Assembly (NCBI RefSeq): GCF_000348785.1
Contig: NC_020520.1
Span: 3,038,001 to 3,102,000, forward strand
Direction of reading: 5' to 3'
From: Ilumatobacter coccineus YM16-304
GTDB lineage: Bacteria > Actinomycetota > Acidimicrobiia > Acidimicrobiales > Ilumatobacteraceae
DNA: 64,000 nucleotides
Both the position numbers and the translations under genes were made by a program. Under the pieces are notes generated by a model that saw only the letters and a program-made list of their open reading frames with translations, had not been told where the DNA came from and did no database searches. Below are positions 8,837 to 17,539 of the stretch, piece by piece. Each line of letters opens with the position of its first letter. Position 1 is the first letter of the stretch.

Positions 8837-9994
8837 TCAGGTTCTGGCGTTCACGATGTCGGTGGCCAGCCGACGCGCGGTGGCGTCGGCCTCGATGACT
8901 TCATCGACAGATTTCGGGATTTCTCCATCATGTACCTGCAAAACATCAACGCACACGTCGGGGATGGCATTCCACGGCAAGTTTCCGGACAGGAAAGATT
9001 CGACGGCGATCTCGTTGGCGGCCGACAGCCAGGCCGGTGCCGAGCCGCCGGCTCGTCCGGCCTGGTAGGCGAGGTCGAGGCAGCGGAACGTGGCGCGGTC
9101 GGGTGGTTCGAAGTCGAGCCGTGACAGCGTGGTCCAGTCGATCGCCCCGAACGGCGTGGCGATGCGGTCGGGATAGCCGAGCGCGTAGCCGATGGGTAGT
9201 TTCATGTCGGGCATCGACAGCTGGGCGATGGTGGTGCCGTCGACGAACTCGACCATCGAGTGCACGACCGACTGCGGATGGACCACCACGTCGATGTCGT
9301 CGTAGGAGGTTCCGTACAGCTCGTGCGCTTCGATGACTTCGAGGCCCTTGTTCATGAGCGTGCTCGAATCGACGGTGATCTTGGGGCCCATCGCCCACGT
9401 CGGATGGGCCAGTGCCGACTCGACCGTGACCTCGGCGAGTTCGGCTGCGCTGCGACCACGAAACGGCCCGCCGCTGGCGGTGAGCAGGAGTCGGCTGACC
9501 TCGCGCTCGGGCGCGAACGACGAACGCAGACACATGTGGAGCGCGCAGTGCTCGCTGTCGACCGGCACCAACTCGGCGCCTGGCGTGGCCCGGAGCGGTT
9601 GCACGACGGGCCCGGCGGCGATGAGGCTCTCCTTGTTGGCCAGCGCGAGACGCTTGCCGGCACGCAGCGTGTCGACGGTGATGGCGAGTCCGGCGAAGCC
9701 GACCACGCCGTTCACCACCACGTCGGCTGGTTCGACGACGGCACCGAGTTCGGCGACCACCGTGCAGTCGGGTAGGGCCTCGGCAACACGGCGTCTGGCG
9801 TCGTCGTCGGCGACGGCGATCAGCTGCGGGTGGAATTCGCGAGCTTGCTCGATGACCAGGTCGGCCGATGAACCGGCCGCGAGCGCGACGACGTCGTAGC
9901 TCCCTGGGGCTCGTTCGTTCTCGGCGCGGACGACGTCGAGGGTCTGGGTGCCGATCGATCCGGTCGAGCCGGCGAGCGCAACTCGAGTGGTCAT
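8837..9994 (-). CDS. dxr: 1-deoxy-D-xylulose 5-phosphate reductoisomerase
   Basis: The 385-residue enzyme rearranges and reduces DXP to MEP, the first committed step of the non-mevalonate isoprenoid pathway. The NADPH-binding motif GSTGSIGTQTLDVV is at residues 9-22; ALANKESLI and VPVDSEHCAL, the metal and substrate-binding segments, and the MNKGLEVIEAHELY signature are all present. The ATG at 9994 gives MTTRVALAG; the open frame continues upstream into cdsA but without similarity. Gap to the cdsA stop is 19 bp. It should be co-transcribed with cdsA and rseP. Confidence 0.96.
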   Translation of the reverse strand: MTTRVALAGSTGSIGTQTLDVVRAENERAPGSYDVVALAAGSSADLVIEQAREFHPQLIAVADDDARRRVAEALPDCTVVAELGAVVEPADVVVNGVVGFAGLAITVDTLRAGKRLALANKESLIAAGPVVQPLRATPGAELVPVDSEHCALHMCLRSSFAPEREVSRLLLTASGGPFRGRSAAELAEVTVESALAHPTWAMGPKITVDSSTLMNKGLEVIEAHELYGTSYDDIDVVVHPQSVVHSMVEFVDGTTIAQLSMPDMKLPIGYALGYPDRIATPFGAIDWTTLSRLDFEPPDRATFRCLDLAYQAGRAGGSAPAWLSAANEIAVESFLSGNLPWNAIPDVCVDVLQVHDGEIPKSVDEVIEADATARRLATDIVNART

Positions 9995-10013
9995 CTGGCG
10001 ATGCGCCGGACGA

Positions 10014-11549
10014 TCAGAGTGCCGCGTACGGTTCGACGACGCGGAAGAGGTAGTAGACCGCCGGCAACGTGAACAGGAAGCCGTCGAAGCGGTCGAGGAC
10101 GCCGCCGTGGCCGCTGATGAGCGTGCCGAAGTCCTTGACGTCGAGGTTGCGCTTGAACATCGACTCGGTGAGGTCACCGAGTGGTGCGAGGATCAGGATG
10201 ACCACGCCGAGCATGAGGAGGTGGCTCATGTCGCTCCAGGTGTCGCTCCACTCCTGCAGGCCGATGATGACCATGACGATCAGGGTGAGCACGGCACCGC
10301 CGAGGAACCCCTCGACCGACTTGGCCGGGCTGATCCAGCCGCGCAACGGGGTGCGTCCGAACGCACTGCCGACGAAGTAGGCGCCGACGTCGTTGGCGAC
10401 CACACCGATGGCGAGCAACACGAGCGTGTCGGTCCCCCAGTTGGTGCCACCGCCGAAGCCGTTCGACCAGTCGAGCAGCATGCCTGCGTACGACCCCATG
10501 AGGCCGATCCAGATGACGCCGAGCATGGTGATGGCCATGTTGGGCATGGGGCCCGACTCGATGGAACTGGCCCCGATGAAGCCGATCGAACCCGCCATGA
10601 ACGCGAACACGATGACCAGCGGCAGGCCGAATTCGGCGAGCCAATAGCCGGCGAGTGGAGCGGCGACGATGGCGACGACACCCGGGGCAACCGCCGGGCG
10701 GTACCCCTTCTCGGTCACCTTGCCGAAGTACTCGACACCAGCGATCGCGAGGGCGACCGCGACGAAGATGAGCGAACCGAGCGGCCCCACGAACATCGTG
10801 AGTCCGAGGAACACCGCGGCCAGGAGCAGGCCGGAGAAGACCGCGACCGGGAGGTTGCGCTTGTCGGAACCGGTCGGGACACCTGCGGTCGGCGGGCGCT
10901 GTGGTGGGCCGCCGCGGCGGGTCGGTTCGGGGCGACGGGGCATGCCCGAGGGGTCGGTGCCGATGGTGATGCGAGCGGGTTCGCGAGGCGCGACGGCGTC
11001 GACGGTCTCGGTCATCGCCGTCGGGGCAGCCGCTGCGGCCGCCGCTGCTGCGGCGACGACGTCGGTCGACCCGGTGACTTCGATGTCGCTGCTCGGGTCG
11101 TCTTCCCAGCTCAATTCGCCGGTGGGGTCGGAGGGCAGCGCCTGGTCGTCGGAGCGGGTGAGCGTGCCCGACGGGGCGTCGACGCTGTCGCCTTCCTTCC
11201 AGACCGGCGACTCGGAGGTGAAGGTCGACCACACGTCGAGGTCTTCGTCTGCGGAGTCGTCGTTGCCGGCGGCTTCGATCTTGGGCATCTCGCCCGTTGG
11301 TGGTTCGGTCCAGTGCGGGAGCGATCCGGTGTCGTCGTCGTCGAAGCTGAGACCGGGTCCTGACGGGTCGGCTGACACGCGGTCGGTGGCGCCGGTGGTG
11401 GCCGTCGACGACACGCCGCCCGAGTCGTCGCCGAACAGCGGTCCGCCGAACTCGTCGTCGTTGAAGTCGTCCATTTGCGACTCGAAACGGCCGGGTCGGC
11501 GGGCGCTGCCCTCGGATCCTTCGTCGTGTCGCCAGATGTCGTCAGTCAT
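10014..11549 (-). CDS. cdsA: Phosphatidate cytidylyltransferase with long disordered N-terminal extension
   Basis: The C-terminal 280 residues are a typical multi-span CDP-diacylglycerol synthase with the signature SPAKSVEGFLGG and the LGDLTESMFKRN...ISGHGGVLDRFD segment. It makes CDP-diacylglycerol for all phospholipids, in the membrane. The first 230 or so residues are hydrophilic, acidic and low-complexity, with D/E/S/P-rich blocks and a run of ten alanines; usual CdsA proteins are about 270-300 residues. The extension has no recognisable fold and begins with a proper start close after frr, so it belongs to the gene. It may bind partners at the division or growth zone, but that is only a guess. 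Confidence 0.93.
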   Translation of the reverse strand: MTDDIWRHDEGSEGSARRPGRFESQMDDFNDDEFGGPLFGDDSGGVSSTATTGATDRVSADPSGPGLSFDDDDTGSLPHWTEPPTGEMPKIEAAGNDDSADEDLDVWSTFTSESPVWKEGDSVDAPSGTLTRSDDQALPSDPTGELSWEDDPSSDIEVTGSTDVVAAAAAAAAAAPTAMTETVDAVAPREPARITIGTDPSGMPRRPEPTRRGGPPQRPPTAGVPTGSDKRNLPVAVFSGLLLAAVFLGLTMFVGPLGSLIFVAVALAIAGVEYFGKVTEKGYRPAVAPGVVAIVAAPLAGYWLAEFGLPLVIVFAFMAGSIGFIGASSIESGPMPNMAITMLGVIWIGLMGSYAGMLLDWSNGFGGGTNWGTDTLVLLAIGVVANDVGAYFVGSAFGRTPLRGWISPAKSVEGFLGGAVLTLIVMVIIGLQEWSDTWSDMSHLLMLGVVILILAPLGDLTESMFKRNLDVKDFGTLISGHGGVLDRFDGFLFTLPAVYYLFRVVEPYAAL

Positions 11550-11585
11550 GTTGATTCTCTGCTTCCAGGTCGCCGGGCGTGCCCG

Positions 11586-12143
11586 TCAGACTTCCAGGAG
11601 TTCCTGTTCTTTGCGGTTCAGCGCTTGGTCGATGTGTTCGACGTGCCCGCTCGTGACCTTGTCGAGTTCTTTCTCGGCCCGTTCGAGATCGTCGGCGGAG
11701 ATCTCGGAGTCCTTCTCGAGCCCTTCGAGCGCCTTGCGGGCGTCACGGCGCGTGTTGCGCAGCGCGATGCGGCCGTCTTCGGCCATGTTCTTGGCGACCT
11801 TGACGTACTCCTTGCGCCGCTCTTCGGTGAGCTGCGGCAGCGACAGGCGGATGGCGATGCCGTCGTTGTTGGGGTTGACACCGAGATCGCTCTCGCGGAT
11901 CGCCTTCTCGATGGCGTCGAGTGCGCCGCGGTCGTGCGGCTTGATGAGCAACTGTCGCGCCTCGGGCACCGAGATGGAGGCGAGCTGCTGCAACGGCACC
12001 GGGGCGCCGTAGTAGTCGACGTTGAGACGTTCGACGAGCGCCGGAGACGCGCGACCGGTTCGGACGGTGCCGAACTGGGTCTGGGTGTGTTCGACGGCCT
12101 TGTCCATCTTGTCCATGGCTTCGAGCAGAATGTCTTCGATCAC
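11586..12143 (-). CDS. frr: Ribosome recycling factor
   Basis: A 185-residue RRF, the normal length. The start MIEDILLEAMDKMDKAVEH and the segment GRASPALVERLNVDYYGAPVPLQQLA are family hallmarks, and the charged helical C-terminal part ends in LEV. With EF-G it splits the post-termination ribosome. It lies 70 bp downstream of pyrH and 36 bp upstream of cdsA on the same strand, in the classic rpsB-tsf-pyrH-frr order. Confidence 0.97.
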   Translation of the reverse strand: MIEDILLEAMDKMDKAVEHTQTQFGTVRTGRASPALVERLNVDYYGAPVPLQQLASISVPEARQLLIKPHDRGALDAIEKAIRESDLGVNPNNDGIAIRLSLPQLTEERRKEYVKVAKNMAEDGRIALRNTRRDARKALEGLEKDSEISADDLERAEKELDKVTSGHVEHIDQALNRKEQELLEV

Positions 12144-12213
12144 TCCGTCAGGCTAGCCGTTATGCCCTGGTCGAACTCGGACAGCTCCCAGGAGCCGCCA
12201 ACATCGGTCCTGG

Positions 12214-12945
12214 TCAGCGGACGAGCGTGCCTTCGTCGCCACCTTGGACGATGCTGCGCAGGCTGCCCGGCTTCGACATGTCGAACACGACGATGGGGAT
12301 GTCGTTGTCACGGCAGAACGCGATGGCGGTCGCATCCATGACCTTGAGGTCCTTCGTCATGACTTCCATGTATGACACCTCGTCGTACTTCGTGGCTGTG
12401 TCGTCGGTGCGCGGGTCGGCGCTGTACACACCGTCGACGCCGGAGTGGGTGCCCTTGATGAGCACTTCAGCTTCGATCTCGGCAGCGCGGAGCGCGGCGG
12501 CGGTGTCGGTGGTGAAGAACGGGTTGCCGGTACCGGCGGCGAAGATGACGACGCGCCCCTTCTCGAGGTGCCGGACCGCCCGGCGGCGAATGTAGGCCTC
12601 GGCGATTCGCGGCATCTCGATGGCCGACTGGACGCGGGTCTCCTGGCCTTGGCGTTCGAGTGCGTCCTGCAGCGCGAGTGCGTTCATCACGGTGCCGAGC
12701 ATCCCGATGTGGTCGGACTGTGTGGGGTCCATGCCGGTCATCGAGCCTTGGCGGCCGCGCCAGAAGTTGCCGCCGCCGACGACGACTGCGACGTCGACGC
12801 CGAGGTTCTGTCGCAGATCGATGATCTCGGACGCGGTCGCGTCGAGCGTTTCACCGTCGAGACCCTTGCCGGACTCCCCGGCCAACGCCTCACCAGATGG
12901 TTTGAAGACGATGCGCTTGTAGCCGGGGCGGGGTTGTTCTGTCAT
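12214..12945 (-). CDS. pyrH: UMP kinase
   Basis: The 243-residue hexameric bacterial UMP kinase phosphorylates UMP to UDP. It shows the amino-acid kinase fold: [14 protein letters not shown] (phosphate loop; FKPSGE in place of the commoner LKLSGE), [29 protein letters not shown]-like helix and [13 protein letters not shown]. The ATG at 12945 is chosen because similarity starts at YKRIVFK; the longer open frame would run through a hairpin. A 339-bp gap with a duplicated 52-bp sequence and a hairpin separates it from tsf, so it probably has its own promoter. Confidence 0.96.
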   Translation of the reverse strand: MTEQPRPGYKRIVFKPSGEALAGESGKGLDGETLDATASEIIDLRQNLGVDVAVVVGGGNFWRGRQGSMTGMDPTQSDHIGMLGTVMNALALQDALERQGQETRVQSAIEMPRIAEAYIRRRAVRHLEKGRVVIFAAGTGNPFFTTDTAAALRAAEIEAEVLIKGTHSGVDGVYSADPRTDDTATKYDEVSYMEVMTKDLKVMDATAIAFCRDNDIPIVVFDMSKPGSLRSIVQGGDEGTLVR

Positions 12946-12983
12946 GTGGCGAATTCCTGTGTTCTCGATCGTTCCGGGCGCGA

Positions 12984-13024
12984 AACAGCCCCGGTGACCG
13001 TACAAGACGAACACCGGGGCTGTT
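12984..13024 (-). terminator. 13-bp hairpin in the tsf-pyrH gap
   Basis: Arms AACAGCCCCGGTG and CACCGGGGCTGTT are perfect complements with a 15-base loop. On the minus strand only TTTCG follows, so it is not a textbook U-tract terminator; it could stop readthrough from tsf or act as a leader structure for pyrH. Confidence 0.65.
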
Positions 13025-13086
13025 CAAAAACCGTCAGCATTCACGCCAACGAATTCAATTCTGCTGTCTCAACGAAGCGTCAGCCC

Positions 13087-13138
13087 GCTGAGCGGGAGTC
13101 AGCTCGTCCGAGTGCAAGGAAGCATGAGGCCGAGTTGG
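13087..13138. repeat. 52-bp direct repeat, copy 1
   Basis: Runs from GCTGAGCGGGAGTCAG to GAGGCCGAGTTGG and is matched by 13179-13230 with a single difference (C to A). Copies are 92 bp apart start to start. Copy 1 also has a small palindrome CCCGCTGAGCGGG at its left edge. Confidence 0.9.
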
Positions 13139-13178
13139 AACCCCGCATCCATCCAATCACACCCATCAGTTCAGCTCT

Positions 13179-13230
13179 GCTGAGCGGGAGTCAGATCGTC
13201 CGAGTGCAAGGAAGCATGAGGCCGAGTTGG
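13179..13230. repeat. 52-bp direct repeat, copy 2
   Basis: Matches 13087-13138 at 51 of 52 positions. It ends about 55 bp past the tsf stop codon. Could be a duplicated promoter or regulator site for pyrH, or a relic of a tandem duplication. Confidence 0.9.
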
Positions 13231-13284
13231 CTCCTGCCAACGAGCGCTGAGGGCTGACGCCGCAATCGGGCGATCTGGCCCCGG

Positions 13285-14073
13285 TCAGCCGATTTCGACT
13301 TGGGCGAAGGCGGTGACGGTGGCCGATCCGAGGATCTGCTTGACCGACTGCTTGTCGTCCTTGGCGTACGGCTGGTCGAGCAGTGCCACGTCCTTGAAGA
13401 AGCCTTGGATGCGACCGTCGACGATCTTCTCGATGGCCTGTTCGGGCTTGCCTTCGTTGCGGGTGATCGTCTCGAGCGTCTCGCGCTCGGCGGCGACCAC
13501 GTCGGCCGGGACGTCGTCACGGCTGAGGAACTTCGGGCGAGCGAACGCGATGTGCACGGCGATGTCGTGAGCGAGTTCGTCGCTGCCGTCGGCAACGGCG
13601 ACGAGAACGCCGTTGACGCCGCGTCCACCCTGCATGTGCTGGTAGTGGCCGAGGGTTGCTCCGTCGGCGGCTTCGACGCGCTCGACGCGGCCGATGCTGA
13701 TGTTCTCCTTGAGCGTGACCTTGAGCTCTTCGAGCTGCTCGTTGCGCTCGGCGACGGCGTCGGTGCCCTTCTCGGCGACGAGCGCGGCGAGTGCGTCGGC
13801 TTCGGCCTTGAAGGAGTCGGAACCGGCGCTGAAGTCGGTCTCGCACTTGAGTTCGACGATGGAGCCGACGTTGCCGTCGACGACCATCGAGACGACGCCC
13901 TGCGTGGCGTCACGGTCTTCGCGCTTGGCGCTGGCCGCGAGGCCCTTCTCACGGAGCCACTTCTTGGAGGCCTCCATGTCGCCGTCGTTCTCCTGGAGTG
14001 CTTTCTTGCAGTCCATCATTCCGGCGCCCGAGGACTCGCGGAGTGCTTTGACGTCTTGTGCTGTGAATGCCAT
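13285..14073 (-). CDS. tsf: Translation elongation factor Ts
   Basis: A 262-residue EF-Ts, the nucleotide exchange factor of EF-Tu. The N-terminal UBA-like domain carries VKALRESSGAGMMDCKKAL and the dimer-contact motif VVELKCETDF-like (IVELKCETDF). Length and order follow the family. It starts 5 bp after the rpsB stop codon, so the two are co-transcribed, as in most bacteria. Confidence 0.97.
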   Translation of the reverse strand: MAFTAQDVKALRESSGAGMMDCKKALQENDGDMEASKKWLREKGLAASAKREDRDATQGVVSMVVDGNVGSIVELKCETDFSAGSDSFKAEADALAALVAEKGTDAVAERNEQLEELKVTLKENISIGRVERVEAADGATLGHYQHMQGGRGVNGVLVAVADGSDELAHDIAVHIAFARPKFLSRDDVPADVVAAERETLETITRNEGKPEQAIEKIVDGRIQGFFKDVALLDQPYAKDDKQSVKQILGSATVTAFAQVEIG

Positions 14074-14078
14074 TGAGA

Positions 14079-15020
14079 TCAGCTCTCCGTTTCGGCGGGG
14101 GTTTCGGCGGGGGTTTCTGCGGGTGCTGCTTCGGCAGCGGCGGCCGGGGCCTCAGCAGCGGCCGGCGCTTCGGCCGGGGCGGCTGCAGGTGCTGCTTCGG
14201 CGGTGGCGAGACGGGCGTCGCGGTCGGCCTGGGCCTGCGCGGCGGCGTCACGGGCTGCCTTCTGAGCGTTCTCGAACGCAGCGATCTCTTCGGGCGTCTT
14301 CTCGACGGCCGGAGCCGGTGCCGGGTTGCGCTTCTGTGCGATGAAGCGGCCTTCGGCGACGGCGTCGGCGATGACGCGAGCGAAGAGGCTGTTCGAGCGG
14401 ATGGCGTCGTCGTTGCCCGGGATCGGGTAGGTGACGACTTCGGGGTCGACGTTGGTGTCGACGACGGCGACGACGGGGATGCCGAGCTTGCGAGCTTCGG
14501 TGACGGCGATGTGCTCCTTGAGCGTGTCGAGCACGAAGATGGCGTCGGGCGCCTTCTTCAGGCTGCGCATGCCGCCGAGGTTGCGCTGGAGCTTGGTGAG
14601 CTCACGGTCGAGGAGGAGCGCTTCCTTCTTGATCATGACGTCGAACTCGCCGGAGGTCTTCATGCGCTCGTACTCAAGCATCTTCGAGACGCGCTTCGAG
14701 ATCGTTTCGAAGTTGGTGAGCATGCCGCCGAGCCAACGCTCGTTGACGTAGGGCATGCCGCACTTCTCGGCGTAGCTCTTGATCGGGTCCTGCGCCTGCT
14801 TCTTGGTGCCGACGAACAAGATGTTGCCACCGCCGGCGACGAGGTCGCGGACGAAGCTGTAGGCGGAGTCGACCCGGCCGAGCGTCTGCTGCAGGTCGAT
14901 GATGTAGATGCCGTTGCGCTCACCGAAGATGAAACGCTTCATCTTCGGGTTCCAACGGCGTGTCTGGTGCCCGAAGTGGGCACCGGCGTCGAGCATTTGA
15001 CGCATCGAGATGACGGCCAT
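14079..15020 (-). CDS. rpsB: 30S ribosomal protein S2 with Ala/Pro-rich tail
   Basis: Residues 1-235 are a standard S2: [22 protein letters not shown] at the start and the [14 protein letters not shown] segment late in the domain. A further 75 or so residues form a tail of A, P, E and T with repeated short AEAPAA and AETP blocks. Such tails occur on actinobacterial S2 proteins but this one is long. The ATG at 15020 follows a good ribosome site (AGGAGA). It heads the rpsB-tsf run and has a palindrome-overlapped promoter candidate upstream. Confidence 0.97.
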   Translation of the reverse strand: MAVISMRQMLDAGAHFGHQTRRWNPKMKRFIFGERNGIYIIDLQQTLGRVDSAYSFVRDLVAGGGNILFVGTKKQAQDPIKSYAEKCGMPYVNERWLGGMLTNFETISKRVSKMLEYERMKTSGEFDVMIKKEALLLDRELTKLQRNLGGMRSLKKAPDAIFVLDTLKEHIAVTEARKLGIPVVAVVDTNVDPEVVTYPIPGNDDAIRSNSLFARVIADAVAEGRFIAQKRNPAPAPAVEKTPEEIAAFENAQKAARDAAAQAQADRDARLATAEAAPAAAPAEAPAAAEAPAAAAEAAPAETPAETPAETES

Positions 15021-15058
15021 GATGTTTCTCCTGTGTGCGGTTGTTCCCATCGATCGGC

Positions 15059-15074
15059 GCCGGCTGGTGCCGGC
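15059..15074 (-). promoter_or_regulatory. Hairpin in the rpsB leader
   Basis: GCCGGC, TGGT, GCCGGC: a perfect six-pair stem with a four-base loop, 39-54 bp before the rpsB start and after the proposed promoter, so it would be in the mRNA leader. S2 autoregulation through the leader is known in other bacteria; whether this hairpin does that is not shown. Confidence 0.45.
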
Positions 15075-15094
15075 GACCGCTGTTGACCGATGAG

Positions 15095-15129
15095 ACAGTA
15101 TTGGCGTACGGCGAATCGGTCGATTCGCC
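15095..15129 (-). promoter_or_regulatory. Candidate rpsB promoter overlapped by a palindrome
   Basis: On the minus strand TCGACC (15123-15118) and TACTGT (15100-15095) are spaced 17 bp, a fair sigma-70-like match. The -35 element lies inside a perfect palindrome GGCGAATC-GGTC-GATTCGCC (15110-15129), which looks like an operator. Confidence 0.45.
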
Positions 15130-15215
15130 AGCGGTACACGCTATCGGGGTCGGCGCACCGCCACTACGCCATCGCGCAGCGAGCGTCACGCAGGATCACG
15201 GCAGGTCATGCGAAG

Positions 15216-15734
15216 TCACGAGGCGGCGCAGCGAAGTCTGGGAGCGGGCGCCGCCCGTGCACGCGTGCCGTCGATCGGAACGAGGCGCGGTCGACCGACC
15301 AGATGCCCGAGGAACGGGGCCGGATCGATGTAGTCGTCGCCCCGCCGCAGCCCGAAGTAGGCGGTACCGCTCGCTCGCCCCACCACGGTGCGGGCCAGCA
15401 CTCGGTCGCCGGTCGACAGCGTCGATGAGTCGAGCTGCCCGTAGGTGGCCCGCCAACCGTTGGTGTGACGCACCACGACGTAGCGGGTTCCGGCGACCGT
15501 GCCGCTCCAGTCGACCACGCCGGCGGCGACGGCACGTACCGGCGTGCGGGTACCCACCGCGTACTCGATGCCCCGGTTGCCGGCGCAGTACGGACAGGGC
15601 GGTTCGCGAAACGGATCGGTCACCACCCCGGAGACGGGCGGTGTCCAGCAGGTGGCAGCGACCGCCGGTGACGGTGACAGCAGCACAGCGACGAGGACGC
15701 CGGCGGCGACGGTGATGGGTGCGCATGCGCGCAT
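15216..15734 (-). CDS. Secreted M23/LytM-fold protein with degenerate active site
   Basis: A 172-residue protein with a signal peptide (to about residue 27, ending AVAA). The body has the lysostaphin-type beta fold: GVVTDPFREP, GTRTPVRAVAAGVV, VVVRHTNGWRATYGQL, LSTGDRVLARTVVG. The metal ligands of active M23 peptidases are lost: the first H-x3-D appears as GNRGIEYAV and the closing HLHF as AYFGL. So it is more likely a regulator or wall-binding protein, like EnvC/NlpD-type LytM factors. Its place between whiG and rpsB is conserved in actinobacteria, where an M23 protein is usual. Confidence 0.82.
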   Translation of the reverse strand: MRACAPITVAAGVLVAVLLSPSPAVAATCWTPPVSGVVTDPFREPPCPYCAGNRGIEYAVGTRTPVRAVAAGVVDWSGTVAGTRYVVVRHTNGWRATYGQLDSSTLSTGDRVLARTVVGRASGTAYFGLRRGDDYIDPAPFLGHLVGRPRLVPIDGTRARAAPAPRLRCAAS

Positions 15735-15806
15735 GGCTCCTCCTTCGATCGTCGAACGAGGACGCCGAAGCGTCGAGAGGGCGCCGCGCTCGGCGACGCC
15801 GAATGA

Positions 15807-16568
15807 TCAGCCGACGCCGGCGGCGGTGAGGCGCGAACGAAGGTGCAGGACCGACTTGGTGTGGATCTGCGACACGCGGCTCTCGGTGACGCCGAGGACT
15901 TCGCCGATCTCGGCGAGGGTCAGGCCCTCGTCGTAGTACAGCGACAAGACGAGCTTCTCGCGTTCGGGGAGACGCTTGATCTCGTCACGCATCAGTGCGC
16001 TGAGTTCTTTGTCTTCGATGACGGCCGACGGCGAGTGGTGCGCCGCGTCGTCGGCGGCTGCAGGCTCGGCGCCGGCGGCGATGGCACGGTCGAGCGGGCC
16101 GATCGTGGTGCTGGCGATCGACGACAGCCACTTCGCGAGTTCTTTCTCAGTGATGCGGAGTTGCTCGGCGAGTTCTTCGTCGCTCGGGGCTCGGCCGAGC
16201 TTGTGCTCGAGTTCGGAGAAGGCCCGTTCGACGTCGCGGGCTCGGCTGCGCACCGAACGGGGCACCCAGTCGAGCTGCCGGAGTCCGTCGTAGATGGCGC
16301 CGCGGATGCGGGGCACGGCGAACGTCTCGAACTTCACGCCACGGTCGGGTTCGAAGCGATCGATGGCGTCCATCAGACCGAAGACACCCGAACCGATGAG
16401 GTCACCGGCGTCGACGCTCGACGGGAGGCCGGCACCGATACGACCGGCCACGAACTTGACCAGCGGTGAGTAGTGGACGATGAGGTGGTCGCGCGCCGCG
16501 GTGTTCTGGCGCTTCAACCACCGGTTCCACTGCATGTGCAGGTCGGCGTCTTCTGGAACGATGCTCAT
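15807..16568 (-). CDS. whiG: RNA polymerase sigma factor, WhiG/FliA family
   Basis: A 253-residue sigma-28-class factor. Region 2 shows LIVHYSPLVKFVAGRI and DLIGSGVFGLMDAIDRFEPDRGVKFETFAVPRIRGAIYDGLR, the family block; region 3 follows with VPRSVRSRARD; region 4 ends with LTLAEIGEVLGVTESRVSQIH. In Streptomyces WhiG controls early aerial development; FliA homologues control flagellar genes. The location beside xerC and rpsB is the whiG neighbourhood, so I use that name, but the regulon here is unknown. The start codon at 16568 overlaps the xerC stop by 4 bp, which supports it over the much longer open frame upstream. Confidence 0.9.
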   Translation of the reverse strand: MSIVPEDADLHMQWNRWLKRQNTAARDHLIVHYSPLVKFVAGRIGAGLPSSVDAGDLIGSGVFGLMDAIDRFEPDRGVKFETFAVPRIRGAIYDGLRQLDWVPRSVRSRARDVERAFSELEHKLGRAPSDEELAEQLRITEKELAKWLSSIASTTIGPLDRAIAAGAEPAAADDAAHHSPSAVIEDKELSALMRDEIKRLPEREKLVLSLYYDEGLTLAEIGEVLGVTESRVSQIHTKSVLHLRSRLTAAGVG

Positions 16569-17443
16569 GCTCTGGGGTGTGCCTCGCGGTAGGCCGCCGA
16601 GAGACGTTCTCGGCTGACGTGAGTGTAACGCTGCGTGGTGGCCACGTCTGAATGCCCCAGGAGTTCCTGCACAGCTCGGAGATCGGCACCGCCATCGAGG
16701 AGGTGGGTCGCGAAGCTGTGACGCAGCGCGTGCGGATGAGTCGGTACGGCGGAGCGACGGTCGATGACGCGTCGCACGTCGCGCGGCGTGAGCGGGTTGC
16801 CTCGCTCGTTGCCGAAGAGCAGGTCGCCGCGTTCGGCGGGCACGACGTCGTGTCGAATCGCCAACCACGACTGGAGTGCGGCGATGGCCGGCTCGCTGAG
16901 TGGCACCCGGCGCTCTTTGGAGCCCTTGCCCCAGACCGTGGCCGCTCCCTGGTCGAGTTGCAGCGACGAGGTGGTGAGTGCGCACAGCTCGCCGACGCGC
17001 AGACCCGACCCGTACAAGACCTCGAGCAGCGCGTCGTCGCGACGGCGCCGCCATTCGGGTTCGTCGTCGGAGCGGACGGAGGCGTTGTCGAGCAACGACG
17101 AGAGCTCGCGGCCATCGAGCACCCGTGGGAGGCGTCCGTCGCCACCGGGCACCGACACGCCGGCGGTTGCGTCCGCGGCGGCGTACCCGTTGCTGACGAG
17201 CCACCGGCAGTACCGGCGAATCGACGCCGTCTTGCGGGCGATGGTGCGTCGAGCGAACTGCCGTGTGGTGAGGAACGCCAGGTAGCGGCGAATCGTCGCC
17301 CGCTTGACCAGCGCCGGATCGACGAGTTCGCTGCGCTCGCACCACTCGGCGAAGGCCCGGATGTCGGAGGCATAGCTGGCCACCGTGTTGTCGGACAACG
17401 AGGTCAGGGAGTCGACGAATTGGTCGATTCTCCAGCGCTCCAT
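16565..17443 (-). CDS. xerC: Tyrosine recombinase XerC
   Basis: A 292-residue chromosome-dimer-resolution recombinase. The SAM-like core-binding domain covers residues 1-85; the catalytic domain has R149 (GLRVGEL), K173/K176, H238 and R241 (HALRHSFATH), H264 (LLGHSDV) and the nucleophile Y273 (QRYTHV). Length and the location next to whiG and dprA argue for the housekeeping XerC rather than a phage integrase. It overlaps whiG by 4 bp. Confidence 0.93.
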   Translation of the reverse strand: MERWRIDQFVDSLTSLSDNTVASYASDIRAFAEWCERSELVDPALVKRATIRRYLAFLTTRQFARRTIARKTASIRRYCRWLVSNGYAAADATAGVSVPGGDGRLPRVLDGRELSSLLDNASVRSDDEPEWRRRRDDALLEVLYGSGLRVGELCALTTSSLQLDQGAATVWGKGSKERRVPLSEPAIAALQSWLAIRHDVVPAERGDLLFGNERGNPLTPRDVRRVIDRRSAVPTHPHALRHSFATHLLDGGADLRAVQELLGHSDVATTQRYTHVSRERLSAAYREAHPRA

Positions 17444-17539
17444 CCGGGCAATGGTAGAAGGCCGGTCTCCCGTGATGTGTGATGGCGCATCGAACGCAGG
17501 TCACACCGGCCACCGCCTTCGGCTGCCCTCGACGCTCGA

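Larger units (their letters stand above)
12946..13284. other. 339-bp leader between tsf and pyrH
   Basis: No gene is supported. On the minus strand, reading from tsf to pyrH, it holds two direct copies of a 52-bp sequence and then a strong hairpin 39-79 bp before the pyrH start. I could not find a convincing sigma-70-like promoter by eye. Confidence 0.6.

Noticed and set aside
16565-17443. Phage or island integrase
   Set aside because: Length, catalytic set and the whiG/dprA/rpsB neighbourhood fit housekeeping XerC.
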